A stretch of DNA of 64,000 nucleotides from Sneathiella sedimenti (GTDB lineage: Bacteria > Pseudomonadota > Alphaproteobacteria > Sneathiellales > Sneathiellaceae), in NCBI RefSeq assembly GCF_017313765.1, contig NZ_JAFLNC010000003.1, positions 310,001 to 374,000 on the forward strand. Direction: 5' to 3'. Of the stretch, positions 9,144-17,188 are shown piece by piece. Numbering within the stretch: the stretch's first letter is position 1; every line of letters starts with the position of its first letter. Made by a program: the position numbers and the translations under genes. The notes beneath the pieces are model-generated. The model was not told the DNA's origin. It searched no databases and saw only the letters and a program-made list of their open reading frames with translations.

Positions 9144-9190
9144 ATTGACATGCGCGAACGGGATAGACCAGCCCGTTTTAACTCCGTCCG

Positions 9191-10039
9191 TCAGACAGCC
9201 TCATTTTCAAACAAGATTACACCGGCGGCCGTGTTGGAAATCGGGATATGATAATTGCGGGACAGCTCCCGAATGTTATCGCCAAGGGCACCACGCATAA
9301 TCAACCACATGATCATTTCCACTCCCTGCGGTCCCACAATCTCAGCCAGTTCATAGTTGGAATATTTAAGCAGCCATTCGGGCTCGTCCTTTAGCTTTTC
9401 CAGGAATTCCGTGTCGAATTCCCGGTTAGTATGGCCGGCGCGTTCCCCGTCGAGTTGATGTGAAAGGCCTCCTGTCCCCAGGATGACAACATCCAAATCT
9501 TTATCATAGGACGCTACGGCCTTACCGATTGCCTCCCCAAGCTTGAGACAGCGGCGTGCCGTGGGGAAGGGATACTGCACCACGTTCACGCAGAGCGGGA
9601 TGACCTTCACCTGATCGCGTTGTTCCTGTTTCGGCCACATGAGGGACATAGGCACAGTGAATCCATGATCCACCAGCATTTCCTGACACATGGTAATATC
9701 AAACTCATCATGAATCAGGCTGTCGATTATATGCCAGGAAAACTCGGGATCTCCCTGAAAAGGATCAAGCGGCTTCAGGCCCCATCCTTCATCGGCATTC
9801 TGGTACTCAGCCGCAGCGCCAATGGCGAAGGTTGGCATGGTATCGAGAAAGAAGTTCAAGCCATGGTCATTGTAAACGAGGATTGCTACGTCGGGCTTCT
9901 TCTCCTCCATCCAGTTCCAGACGGGTTTATATCCGTCGAAAAAGGGGGCCCAATAAGGGTCTGATATCAGGCCTTGCTCTATTGCGTTGCCAATTGCCGG
10001 AACATGAGAGCTGCCAACACCGCCGATTAATCTAGCCAT
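9191..10039 (-). CDS. ligB: Protocatechuate 4,5-dioxygenase beta subunit
   Basis: A 282-residue catalytic subunit of the type II extradiol dioxygenase. With LigA it opens protocatechuate between C4 and C5 to 4-carboxy-2-hydroxymuconate-6-semialdehyde. The Fe(II) ligands and catalytic residues known for LigB are visible: His12 in GSSHVPAIG, His in VYNDHGLNFF, His in GTGGLSHQLDGERAG, and Glu in VGPQGVEMIMW. The start is ATG 10039, behind GGAGAGA. It overlaps the end of ligA by 8 bp, which fits stoichiometric coupling of the two subunits. Confidence 0.94.
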   Translation of the reverse strand: MARLIGGVGSSHVPAIGNAIEQGLISDPYWAPFFDGYKPVWNWMEEKKPDVAILVYNDHGLNFFLDTMPTFAIGAAAEYQNADEGWGLKPLDPFQGDPEFSWHIIDSLIHDEFDITMCQEMLVDHGFTVPMSLMWPKQEQRDQVKVIPLCVNVVQYPFPTARRCLKLGEAIGKAVASYDKDLDVVILGTGGLSHQLDGERAGHTNREFDTEFLEKLKDEPEWLLKYSNYELAEIVGPQGVEMIMWLIMRGALGDNIRELSRNYHIPISNTAAGVILFENEAV

Positions 10040-10397
10040 TTTTCGTCTCTCCTGCGGCCAGTAGCTTGGCCTTGAATTCCTCGAGGCTGATGCCTGCCTG
10101 CTGCGCGCCAATGTCTTGCATGTTGAGGCCGAACATTCCGGTCAGTTTCGCGAGATAGTATATATTGCCGCCAAGGTTCAGAAGGGCGAGCACGTTACGT
10201 TTCTTGACAGCGTCGCGTTGCTCATCCGTCAGGCCATATTTTGTGCAGTAGCCGTCTTCGTCCGCTTTGAAGGCGTCCCGGTTTTCCGCCTTGTTGAAGG
10301 AAAAGCACATTTTGTTGAGCGCATATCCCTTCATAGCCATGCGGCCCTCAAAGACCATTGTGCCGGGAATGGGCTTCTTGCCTGCCAGGCTTTTCAT
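10032..10397 (-). CDS. ligA: Protocatechuate 4,5-dioxygenase alpha subunit
   Basis: A 121-residue LigA-family small subunit that packs over the LigB active site and closes it. Typical features are the N-terminal PIPGTMVFEGR segment, LNKMCFSFNKAENRDAF and the helical region GNIYYLAKLTGMFGLNMQDIGAQQAG. Full length for the family. It lies between ligI (13 bp gap) and ligB (8 bp overlap) within the galB-to-ligB operon. Confidence 0.93.
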   Translation of the reverse strand: MKSLAGKKPIPGTMVFEGRMAMKGYALNKMCFSFNKAENRDAFKADEDGYCTKYGLTDEQRDAVKKRNVLALLNLGGNIYYLAKLTGMFGLNMQDIGAQQAGISLEEFKAKLLAAGETKNG

Positions 10398-10410
10398 TGG
10401 GTGTCTCCCT

Positions 10411-11298
10411 TCAAGACGGGCTTGTTTCTTCCGGCCAGTAAAGCCGCAAGGGATTATCGATCAGCAGTCGCTGTTGCGCGTCCTTTGTGACGGCTATTCT
10501 TGGGATTACGTCGACCAGAATTCCTTCATCAGGTACATGGGATTTCATGTTCGGGTGCGGCCAGTCCGTTCCCCAGAGGACACGGTCCGGGAACCGTTCC
10601 ACAAGATATTTGGCAAATGGAATTACATCATCATACGGTGGTCCAGCCACGGTCAACCGCTCCGGGCAGCTTACCTTGGTCCAGAAATTCTCATTTTCTT
10701 CGAGCAGATTTACAAACCGCTGAAAGTCTGGATGATCGACGCCCTTGGTGGCGTCCGGGCGCCCCATATGATCAACAACAACCGTGGTGGGCAGCTGTTT
10801 CAGGAACGGGACCAGCTCTTCAAGATCCGGCGCCTCGAAATAAACGACAATATGCCAACCAAGTTTCGCGATACGATCGGCAATGCCAAGAAAAACTTCT
10901 TTCGGGGTCGCATCTACCAGCCTTTTCACAAAGTTGAAGCGCACAGCCCGTACACCCGCCGCGTCCATGTTTGTGAGTTCTGCATCTGTTATATCGGGGC
11001 CAACAACGGCAACGCCGCGTGCGAGCCCACCCGAAGATTTCAGGGCATCTACAAGAGCATCATTGTTCCGGCCATGACAGGAGGCCTGTACAATGACATT
11101 GCGGGAAAAGCCGAGATAATCCCGAAGCTCAAACAGCTTGGCTTTGGGTGCGTCGCACGGGGTGTACTTCCGCTCTGGCGCATAAAGAAACCTGTCCGCA
11201 GGTCCAAAGACATGGCAATGGGCGTCAACCGCGCCTTTCGGCACCTTGAACTTGGGTCTAGATGGATTGGGGTGAAAGGGCAGGTAATCCGGGTCCAT
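10411..11298 (-). CDS. ligI: 2-pyrone-4,6-dicarboxylate hydrolase
   Basis: A 295-residue amidohydrolase-superfamily enzyme that opens 2-pyrone-4,6-dicarboxylate to 4-oxalomesaconate (or its keto/enol form) in the protocatechuate 4,5-cleavage route. It carries the N-terminal HxH of the TIM barrel (VDAHCHVFGPADRF) and the late motif RVLWGTDWPHPN with the catalytic aspartate. LigI-type members act without a bound metal. Start ATG 11298 (MDPDYLPFHP) follows AAGGAAG; a longer frame to 11385 would overlap galD. It lies 10 bp downstream of galD. Confidence 0.93.
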   Translation of the reverse strand: MDPDYLPFHPNPSRPKFKVPKGAVDAHCHVFGPADRFLYAPERKYTPCDAPKAKLFELRDYLGFSRNVIVQASCHGRNNDALVDALKSSGGLARGVAVVGPDITDAELTNMDAAGVRAVRFNFVKRLVDATPKEVFLGIADRIAKLGWHIVVYFEAPDLEELVPFLKQLPTTVVVDHMGRPDATKGVDHPDFQRFVNLLEENENFWTKVSCPERLTVAGPPYDDVIPFAKYLVERFPDRVLWGTDWPHPNMKSHVPDEGILVDVIPRIAVTKDAQQRLLIDNPLRLYWPEETSPS

Positions 11299-11308
11299 TT
11301 TTTCTTCC

Positions 11309-12364
11309 TTATTGGGCGAAGATAACGCCATCAAATAACTTGCGGGCTGTCCGTAAGATGGCCGCGCTCTCAACTCCGCCCACATTATCCATTTCCAGAA
11401 CTACAGTCGTCTCACCGATAGGATGCTCGATTTTAAGCTCCTTCCGTCTGCCATTGGGAATGACGGCCAGTTCCGCAGCTGGGGAGCCTTCAAGTGCGGC
11501 CGCGGTCGCGACTGTTACCGCGCCCAGAACGCCGATAGAGGCATGGCAACGGTGCGGAATAAAAGTCCGGGTAGAGATTGCCCCGCCGGAGAGCGGCTTG
11601 CTGACCATGCACATTTTCGGAACTGTCTTGTTTATCACATCGCCCAAATTCATCTTTGGACCTGCTTGCAGGCGAATGGCTTCCAGACGTTCTTTAAGCG
11701 GCTCGTTTGCTTCGAGCTCCTCCCGTGTTTCTCGGCCTGTGATCCCCATGTCTGACGCGCGCATAACCACCGAGGGCATGCCGTTGTCGATCATTGTCAC
11801 CTCGACACCGTTGATTACATCGCAGGCATTTCCTGTTGGTAGAAGTGCGCCGCATGTAGAGCCGGCAGTCTCTGTGAACGTGATCGGGATGGGGGCGGCG
11901 CTGCCGGGCACGCCATCAATCGTCGCCGTCCCCGCATAGGAAACACGCCCGTTAGGTGTCGGGATCCGTGCAATTGCTGTTTGACCCGTATTTTCCATAT
12001 AGATGGTCACGTCTGTATCGTCGCCCTTAACCTTGACCAAGCCCCGTTCAATTGCAAATGGGCCGACCCCAGCAAGGATATTGCCGCAATTTTGGGCGTC
12101 CGTAACAATTGGCTGATCGACCATCACCTGCAAAAAAAGATAGTCAACGTCAACACCATCGCGCGTCGAGGGGCGAATGACTGCGACCTTGGAGGTCAAC
12201 GGGTCCGCACCTCCCATCCCGTCAATTTGCCGCAAGTCAGGGGAACCCATAACGCTGAGCAGAAAAGCATCGCGTTCGGATTTGCCAGACGGTAAGTCGC
12301 TTTCCAGAAAATAGCCCCCCTTCGACGTCCCGCCGCGCATCCATATGCAGGGGGCGCTAGACAT
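11309..12364 (-). CDS. galD: 4-oxalomesaconate tautomerase (PrpF family)
   Basis: A 351-residue PrpF-fold isomerase. The N-terminus contains [12 protein letters not shown] and the paired-domain cysteine regions [18 protein letters not shown] and [12 protein letters not shown], as in GalD of Pseudomonas putida (called LigU for the related Sphingobium isomerase). It would interconvert 4-oxalomesaconate tautomers or double-bond isomers before hydration by GalB. It overlaps ligK by 8 bp. Without genetics I cannot separate the GalD reaction (keto-enol) from the LigU reaction (double-bond shift). Confidence 0.88.
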   Translation of the reverse strand: MSSAPCIWMRGGTSKGGYFLESDLPSGKSERDAFLLSVMGSPDLRQIDGMGGADPLTSKVAVIRPSTRDGVDVDYLFLQVMVDQPIVTDAQNCGNILAGVGPFAIERGLVKVKGDDTDVTIYMENTGQTAIARIPTPNGRVSYAGTATIDGVPGSAAPIPITFTETAGSTCGALLPTGNACDVINGVEVTMIDNGMPSVVMRASDMGITGRETREELEANEPLKERLEAIRLQAGPKMNLGDVINKTVPKMCMVSKPLSGGAISTRTFIPHRCHASIGVLGAVTVATAAALEGSPAAELAVIPNGRRKELKIEHPIGETTVVLEMDNVGGVESAAILRTARKLFDGVIFAQ

Positions 12365-13028
12365 ATTTCAGGCCCTTCTCTGCAAGCCGTTCACGCATCT
12401 TGTACATATCAAGGCCCAATTCTCCGGCCGCCAGTCGCTTGCGCTTCTCTTCTTCGTTGGCTATGCGGGCCTCCGCTTTGTCGGCTACGTTGGCAGCTTC
12501 TTCCCGCTGGACAACACAGACTCCATCATCATCGGCGACAATCACATCGCCCGGATTGACGAGGGCGCCGGCGCAAACGATGGGGATATTGACCGACCCC
12601 AAGGTCTCCTTCACCGTTCCTTCGGCGCAAACTGCTTTTGACCAGACCGGGAACTTCATTGCAGTGAGATCGCGGATATCCCGGACGCCTGCGTCGATGA
12701 TCAATCCGACCCCGCCTCGTGCCTGCATGGAGGTTGCCAGGAGATCGCCAAAATAGCCGGCATCCGACGGGGAGGTGGGAGCCAGAACAAGAATATCGCC
12801 CGGTTTTACCTGCTCGATCGCGACATGGACCATCCAGTTGTCCGCCGGCGGAGCGGATATGGTAACTGCGGAGGCGGCAATAGATGCTCCGGAATATATC
12901 GGCCGCATGTAGGAGGCAAGGAGACCTTTTCTGCCTTGCGCCTCATGCACGGTGGCGACGCCGCACTTCGCAAGTCGCGAGATCACCTCGGCATCGGCCC
13001 GTTTTATATTCTGTACAACAACAGCCAT
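12357..13028 (-). CDS. ligK: 4-carboxy-4-hydroxy-2-oxoadipate aldolase / oxaloacetate decarboxylase
   Basis: A 223-residue RraA-fold class II aldolase that splits 4-carboxy-4-hydroxy-2-oxoadipate into pyruvate and oxaloacetate and can decarboxylate oxaloacetate. Visible features are [14 protein letters not shown] near the N-terminus and the metal/substrate loop [10 protein letters not shown] with the conserved Arg-Asp pair. The ATG at 13028 overlaps the galB stop. A GTG one codon upstream (13031) gives a GTGA overlap and is an equal alternative. This is the last carbon-cleavage step of the pathway. Confidence 0.93.
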   Translation of the reverse strand: MAVVVQNIKRADAEVISRLAKCGVATVHEAQGRKGLLASYMRPIYSGASIAASAVTISAPPADNWMVHVAIEQVKPGDILVLAPTSPSDAGYFGDLLATSMQARGGVGLIIDAGVRDIRDLTAMKFPVWSKAVCAEGTVKETLGSVNIPIVCAGALVNPGDVIVADDDGVCVVQREEAANVADKAEARIANEEEKRKRLAAGELGLDMYKMRERLAEKGLKYV

Positions 13029-13765
13029 CACAGTTCATCCACGGTACGCGGATAGATCGACTGGAACCCCTCAGCATATCGTGCCGGTCGCCCGCCCGCC
13101 TGACCGCCGGAGTTGCGCCGGAAATGATTGCCACGGTTTTCGGCTACATTTGTGTAGTAATCCCAAAGATGTTCCTGTCCCTGCATGCATTCGATGGCAG
13201 CACGCTTCTTGTCCCAGACGGACGTGATATCAAGGAAGACATCGGGCTTCCATCCCATCTGCTCGGTCTGGTGCGGTTCGAACAGGTAGAGCTGCGGGGC
13301 GCCCAGAACTTTCTCTCCCGGGTTATGACCCCAGGCCTGCGCAATCATCCGGCATTCCATGGCCAGCGTGGTCGCAAAGCTGTGATCTGTATTGTAGGGG
13401 TCATACTGCGAGTGGCTCAGCATGAAATTCGGTTGAACTTTACGGATCAGGTCAACCACTTTGAACTTATCGTCACGCGTCACTTCCAGCGGATAGTCAC
13501 CGAGGTCAAAAAATACGATATCATGGGCGTCCAGCGCCTTTGCGGCATTCTCCGCCTCGATACGGCGCGCTTTCTTCACGGCCTCGAGCGTCGTACCGCC
13601 TTCCTGCTTCCAAAGTTTCGCGCTTTCTCCGCGCTCCCCGAAAGAGAGGCAGGCAATTGTCACGTCATAGCCTTTTTCCTCGTGCAAGGCGATGGCCCCA
13701 GCGCAACGCCAGACGAAATCGGCGGCGTGGGCGCTGATAACAAGTGCCGTTTTATTCTCTGACAT
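13028..13765 (-). CDS. galB: 4-oxalomesaconate hydratase (PIG-L family)
   Basis: A 245-residue PIG-L/LmbE-fold protein. Zinc ligands of the fold are seen as HAAD (usually HPDD) in [18 protein letters not shown] and as the histidine in YNTDHSFAT. HxAD followed by FVWR is typical of GalB, which hydrates 4-oxalomesaconate to 4-carboxy-4-hydroxy-2-oxoadipate. It replaces the unrelated amidohydrolase LigJ of Sphingobium. First gene of the leftward operon galB-ligK-galD-ligI-ligA-ligB, divergent from the LysR gene. Confidence 0.9.
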   Translation of the reverse strand: MSENKTALVISAHAADFVWRCAGAIALHEEKGYDVTIACLSFGERGESAKLWKQEGGTTLEAVKKARRIEAENAAKALDAHDIVFFDLGDYPLEVTRDDKFKVVDLIRKVQPNFMLSHSQYDPYNTDHSFATTLAMECRMIAQAWGHNPGEKVLGAPQLYLFEPHQTEQMGWKPDVFLDITSVWDKKRAAIECMQGQEHLWDYYTNVAENRGNHFRRNSGGQAGGRPARYAEGFQSIYPRTVDEL

Positions 13766-13869
13766 TTTCTGCTCCTAACTTGCGAACGTTTGTCCGATCG
13801 TTCTTCTGCTTCTCTTTGTACCATCTTCCTGTTGGGGCGAATTTTCTATTTCAAATTCACATTCATGAT

Positions 13870-13913
13870 ATAATTTTTTCCTATAGCCAGATGCTCTATG
13901 AGGAAAATATTAT
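13870..13913. promoter_or_regulatory. Imperfect inverted repeat before the LysR gene
   Basis: ATAATTTTTTCCTATAG (13870-13886) is nearly complementary to CTATGAGGAAAATATTAT (13896-13913) across a 9-base loop. The right arm contains GAGGAAAA, the only purine-rich ribosome-binding candidate before the ATG at 13920. A hairpin could mask it, or the repeat could be a DNA operator in the galB/LysR divergent promoter. A half-site TTCAAAT lies at 13850-13856. Confidence 0.45.
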
Positions 13914-13919
13914 AGCGAC

Positions 13920-15137
13920 ATGGATAATATGGCACCAAATCTCCGGCACTTGCGTGCCTTTTGTCTGGTGGCGGCGCATCAGAGCATCAGCCGTGCGTCG
14001 GAAGAGGTATTTCTCTCTCAGCCAGCGATCACACAGGCGATTGCAAAGATTGAATTAGCGTTGGGGGTTGAACTTTTTACCCGCCGGACAGACGGCGTTT
14101 TTATTACCGATGCGGGTAGGCTTTTTTTAGTGCGGGCGACGCGCGCACAGGAATTTATCCAAGCTGGAATTGTGGAAGCGCGCCGCATCGCGCAAGTAAA
14201 AAGCGGGGACGGCTTCGAAAACCTCGGCCATCTGGTTACCGGTGTACAGCTGCGCGCCCTGATTGCCATCGCGAATACGGGTAATTTCAGTCTCGCGGCG
14301 AAGCGCGTCGGTATTTCTCAACCCTCCCTCTATCGTGCGGCAAGGGATCTCGAACGTCTCTCGGGAATGGCCTTCTTTCGTAAAAGTGGCCAGGGTATTG
14401 AACTTACCCCCGCGGCTGAAGCCTGTGCGCGCCACGCAAAGCTTGCTTTTGCGGAACTCACGCAAGGGTATATGGAAATTGCAGAGTACAAGGGGATCGA
14501 TAGCGGACGGATTGTTATCGGCACGATGCCGCTCGCCCGGACCTATATTTTGCCGACGGCTATAAACCGTATTTTGGATGCCCGTCCCGGCGTTAAGATC
14601 AGTGTTATCGATGGTCGATATGAAGATCTGCTGCATGGCCTGCGATACAGTGAAATAGATATTCTGATCGGTGCGTTACGCAATCCGCCACCGATTGATG
14701 ATGTTGTCGAAGAAACAATGCTAGAGGACGAACTCGCGCTAATTGTTCGCGCAGGCCACCCTCTTACACACAAGAAAAAGATCACGATCGATGAACTTGC
14801 CGCCTATCCCTGGATTACACCGCGAGAAGGATCCCCGACGCGGATCAAGTTTGAGGAACTCTTTTCACGTCGACAGTGTTCCGCCCCCGAAAGCCAGATA
14901 GAGGCCAGTTCTCTTGTGTTGATCAGAGGCCTCCTTCTCGAAAGTGACCGGATTACAATTCTCTCCGCCCATCAGACTAGGCATGAGCGGGAGCAAGGCT
15001 TGCTGGTGCAGATACCTTTTGATCTTGGAAATACCCGACGGCCTATTGGATTAACGACACGGCAAGACTGGCATCCGACGAAAACGCAGGCGGAATTTGT
15101 CGAGGCCCTTCGGTCGGTGGGACGTAGTCTCGCCTAG
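13920..15137 (+). CDS. LysR-type regulator with two tandem HTH domains
   Basis: A 405-residue LysR-family protein, about 100 residues longer than normal. The extra length is a second DNA-binding domain. The first HTH spans about residues 6-63 (LRHLRAFCLVAAHQSISRAS, then FLSQPAITQAIAKIE). The second spans about 108-165 (QLRALIAIANTGNFSLAAKR, then GISQPSLYRAARDLE). The effector domain begins near residue 195 (GRIVIGTMPLARTYILP). It is divergent from galB and upstream of the ligC operon, so it is the obvious activator of this PCA 4,5-cleavage cluster, probably responding to PCA or a pathway intermediate. Start ATG 13920; Met4 is possible. Confidence 0.9.
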   Translation: MDNMAPNLRHLRAFCLVAAHQSISRASEEVFLSQPAITQAIAKIELALGVELFTRRTDGVFITDAGRLFLVRATRAQEFIQAGIVEARRIAQVKSGDGFENLGHLVTGVQLRALIAIANTGNFSLAAKRVGISQPSLYRAARDLERLSGMAFFRKSGQGIELTPAAEACARHAKLAFAELTQGYMEIAEYKGIDSGRIVIGTMPLARTYILPTAINRILDARPGVKISVIDGRYEDLLHGLRYSEIDILIGALRNPPPIDDVVEETMLEDELALIVRAGHPLTHKKKITIDELAAYPWITPREGSPTRIKFEELFSRRQCSAPESQIEASSLVLIRGLLLESDRITILSAHQTRHEREQGLLVQIPFDLGNTRRPIGLTTRQDWHPTKTQAEFVEALRSVGRSLA

Positions 15138-15154
15138 ATTATCCATGGCCGGTT

Positions 15155-15169
15155 ATTCAATATTTGAAT
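15155..15169. promoter_or_regulatory. LysR-type operator candidate (interrupted palindrome)
   Basis: ATTCAATATTTGAAT is a perfect interrupted palindrome of the T-N11-A kind bound by LysR-type regulators. It lies 86-100 bp upstream of the DUF1932 dehydrogenase start. Its half-site recurs as TTCAAAT at 13850-13856 in the galB/LysR intergenic region, consistent with one regulator acting on both promoters. Confidence 0.45.
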
Positions 15170-15176
15170 GAGGGGG

Positions 15177-15226
15177 CTGACTTTTTTAATTTCCTGAAAG
15201 CCTTCAGGACGGGTAGGAAAAGTCAG
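15177..15226 (+). promoter_or_regulatory. Nested hairpin in leader of the DUF1932-ligC operon
   Basis: CTGACTTTT (15177-15185) pairs perfectly with AAAAGTCAG (15218-15226), enclosing a second perfect hairpin TCCTGAA/TTCAGGA (15192-15198 and 15203-15209) with a four-base loop. The structure ends 28 bases before the operon start at 15255. It is not followed by a U-run, so it is more likely a leader structure or operator than a terminator. Confidence 0.4.
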
Positions 15227-15254
15227 TGCGCAGTACAGGATCGGAATAGTCACA

Positions 15255-16169
15255 ATGCAGGATAGCTATCAGATTGCCTTCGTTGGATTTGGCGAGGCCG
15301 CCATGGCCTTTGTTAAAGGGTGGCGGGAACACGGTGAATTATCTCTGCGCGCATTCGATGTGAAAACGCAGAATCCTGATACTGCTATTGCTTCGGCAAA
15401 GCGTGAAGATTATGCAACCCACCTGGTTGGAGGAGAGGACAGCCTTTCGACGGCGCTGAAGGGAGCGTCTGTTGTATTCTCCCTTGTGACTGCGGACCAG
15501 GCGCATGCAGCCGCACGGGCCACAGCACCTCATATGGAACGGGGGAGCCTCTTTTTGGATTGCAATTCCTGCGCCCCCGGAACGAAACGCCGCTCGGCAA
15601 AATGTATTGAAAACGCGGGCGGTCGCTACGTTGATGTGGCGGTCATGTCTCCGGTATACCCGAAATTGCATAAAACACCGCTGTTGATTTCCGGACCTCA
15701 TACGAAAGCCGCAATGGCAGTATTTGACTATCTTCAAATGAGTGCGAAGGTGATGGACGGAGACGTGGGGCGTGCGTCTTCAGTGAAAATGGTTCGGAGT
15801 ATCATGATGAAAGGACTGGAGGCGCTCTTCGCTGAATGTGTTCTGGCGGGTCGGCAGGCAGGGGTGGATAAAGAGGTGCTGGCGTCCCTTGATGTGACTT
15901 ATCCTGGCTTTAACTTCACAGATCGCGCCAGCTACAGTTTTGAGCGAATGACAGCTCACGGCAAACGGCGCGCGGAAGAAATGAAAGAGGTTGCGTTGAC
16001 CATCGAGGAACTGGGCCTTCCAAATGACATGGCGCATGCAATAGTCAACTGGCAATCACGCATAGGTAATCTCGGAATGACCGCCGGTGAAGATAACTAT
16101 CAGAAGCGGGCGGATGCGTTGCTTGCGCGGTTCAATAAAAACACTGGGAAAATGGAGACGGAAGAATGA
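15255..16169 (+). CDS. 6-phosphogluconate-dehydrogenase-like NAD-binding protein (DUF1932)
   Basis: A 304-residue beta-hydroxyacid-dehydrogenase relative. The Rossmann start IAFVGFGEAAMAF is followed by the family segment DCNSCAPGTKRRSA and a C-terminal DUF1932 helical domain (KMVRSIMMKGLEALFAECVL). The conserved lysine of the family sits in SSVKMVRS. The gene overlaps ligC by 4 bp and so belongs to the PCA 4,5-cleavage operon. The pathway already has LigC as its semialdehyde dehydrogenase, so the role here is unknown. It may reduce or oxidise a side intermediate. Confidence 0.85.
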   Translation: MQDSYQIAFVGFGEAAMAFVKGWREHGELSLRAFDVKTQNPDTAIASAKREDYATHLVGGEDSLSTALKGASVVFSLVTADQAHAAARATAPHMERGSLFLDCNSCAPGTKRRSAKCIENAGGRYVDVAVMSPVYPKLHKTPLLISGPHTKAAMAVFDYLQMSAKVMDGDVGRASSVKMVRSIMMKGLEALFAECVLAGRQAGVDKEVLASLDVTYPGFNFTDRASYSFERMTAHGKRRAEEMKEVALTIEELGLPNDMAHAIVNWQSRIGNLGMTAGEDNYQKRADALLARFNKNTGKMETEE

Positions 16170-17113
16170 GAGTTTGTGTTGCCGGTGCAGCCGGTGCCTT
16201 TGGACAAAAGCACCTCGACGCCATTAGCAAGATCGAGGGCGTGCAAGTGACCTCAATCGTTGGCAGGGAAGCGGAGAGTACGAAAGCGGCGGCCGAAGTG
16301 CGCAGGATCGGACATTGGACGCTTGATCTTGCCGAAAGCCTGTCACGTGATGATGTGGATAGCGTGATACTATCGACCCCGACGCAAATGCATGCGGCCC
16401 AGGCCATTCAATGTCTGCAGGCGGGAAAGCATGTGCTCGTCGAGATTCCCATGGCGGACAATCTTGCGGATTCCCGACGGCTCGTTGCGGTTCAGCAGGA
16501 AACGGGTCTGGTCGCAATGGCGGGGCATGTTAGGCGCTTTAACCCCAGCCATCAATGGATCCATAACAAGATCAAGGCCGGGGAATTGTCCCTGCAGCAG
16601 CTTGATGTGCAGACCTACTTTTTCCGCCGGACTAATACCAATGCGCTTGGAAAGCCCAGAAGCTGGACAGATCATTTGCTCTGGCATCACGCCTGTCATA
16701 CTGTCGACCTCTTCCAGTATCAAACCGGTGCCACGGCGGCACAGGTCTATGGGTTACAAGGACCGCACCATCCGGAGCTTGGCATTGCCCTGGATATGAG
16801 TATCGGAATGAAGGCACCCTCCGGTGCGCTGTGCACCTTGTCTCTTTCCTTCAATAACGACGGTCCTCTCGGGACCTTCTTCCGCTATATCTGCGACAAC
16901 GGGACATATATTGCTCGCTATGATGATCTGGTGGACGGCTATGAAAACCCGATTGACCTGTCGGATGTCGCGATTTCCAACAATGGTATTGAACTGATTG
17001 ACCGGGAATTCTTCTCTGCTATTCAGGAAGGGCGTGAACCCAACAGCTCCGTGGCGCAATGTCTTCCAGCGATGGAAACCCTGGATCGTATCGAAAAATG
17101 CTTCATTGACTAG
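16166..17113 (+). CDS. ligC: 4-carboxy-2-hydroxymuconate-6-semialdehyde dehydrogenase
   Basis: A 315-residue Gfo/Idh/MocA-family oxidoreductase. The N-terminal NAD(P) fold begins VCVAGAAGAFGQKH, and the family EKP motif appears as VEIPMADN after GKHVL. The substrate domain contains SWTDHLLWHHACHTVDLFQYQ. This matches LigC, which oxidises the cyclic hemiacetal of the LigAB product to 2-pyrone-4,6-dicarboxylate. Overlap with the upstream gene is 4 bp (ATGA). LigC is split from ligAB onto the opposite strand, so coordinated control by the LysR protein is expected. Confidence 0.92.
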   Translation: MRVCVAGAAGAFGQKHLDAISKIEGVQVTSIVGREAESTKAAAEVRRIGHWTLDLAESLSRDDVDSVILSTPTQMHAAQAIQCLQAGKHVLVEIPMADNLADSRRLVAVQQETGLVAMAGHVRRFNPSHQWIHNKIKAGELSLQQLDVQTYFFRRTNTNALGKPRSWTDHLLWHHACHTVDLFQYQTGATAAQVYGLQGPHHPELGIALDMSIGMKAPSGALCTLSLSFNNDGPLGTFFRYICDNGTYIARYDDLVDGYENPIDLSDVAISNNGIELIDREFFSAIQEGREPNSSVAQCLPAMETLDRIEKCFID

Positions 17114-17154
17114 GTTTGTTTGGTTGACTTCCCAAACGAGACATGACGCAATGG

Positions 17155-17180
17155 CCGACGTTTCATTCTGCAAACGTCGG
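17155..17180 (+). promoter_or_regulatory. Perfect 9-bp hairpin just upstream of the MFS gene
   Basis: CCGACGTTT (17155-17163) is exactly complementary to AAACGTCGG (17172-17180) with an 8-base loop. It ends 8 bases before the MFS start codon and lies where the ribosome-binding site should be. It is not followed by a run of T, so it may modulate translation or mRNA processing between ligC and the transporter gene. Confidence 0.4.
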
Positions 17181-17188
17181 TCTCATCT

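Noticed and set aside
9157-9180. Rho-independent terminator between ligB and glpK
   Set aside because: The short ACGGG/CCCGT stem has a long loop and no U-run in the direction of transcription.
10267-11325. 352-codon open frame on the plus strand
   Set aside because: It lies wholly antisense to ligI and parts of ligA and galD, which have clear family matches and overlapping operon structure. The translation matches nothing recognisable.
12884-13762. 292-codon open frame on the plus strand
   Set aside because: It is antisense to galB and ligK, both supported by active-site motifs.
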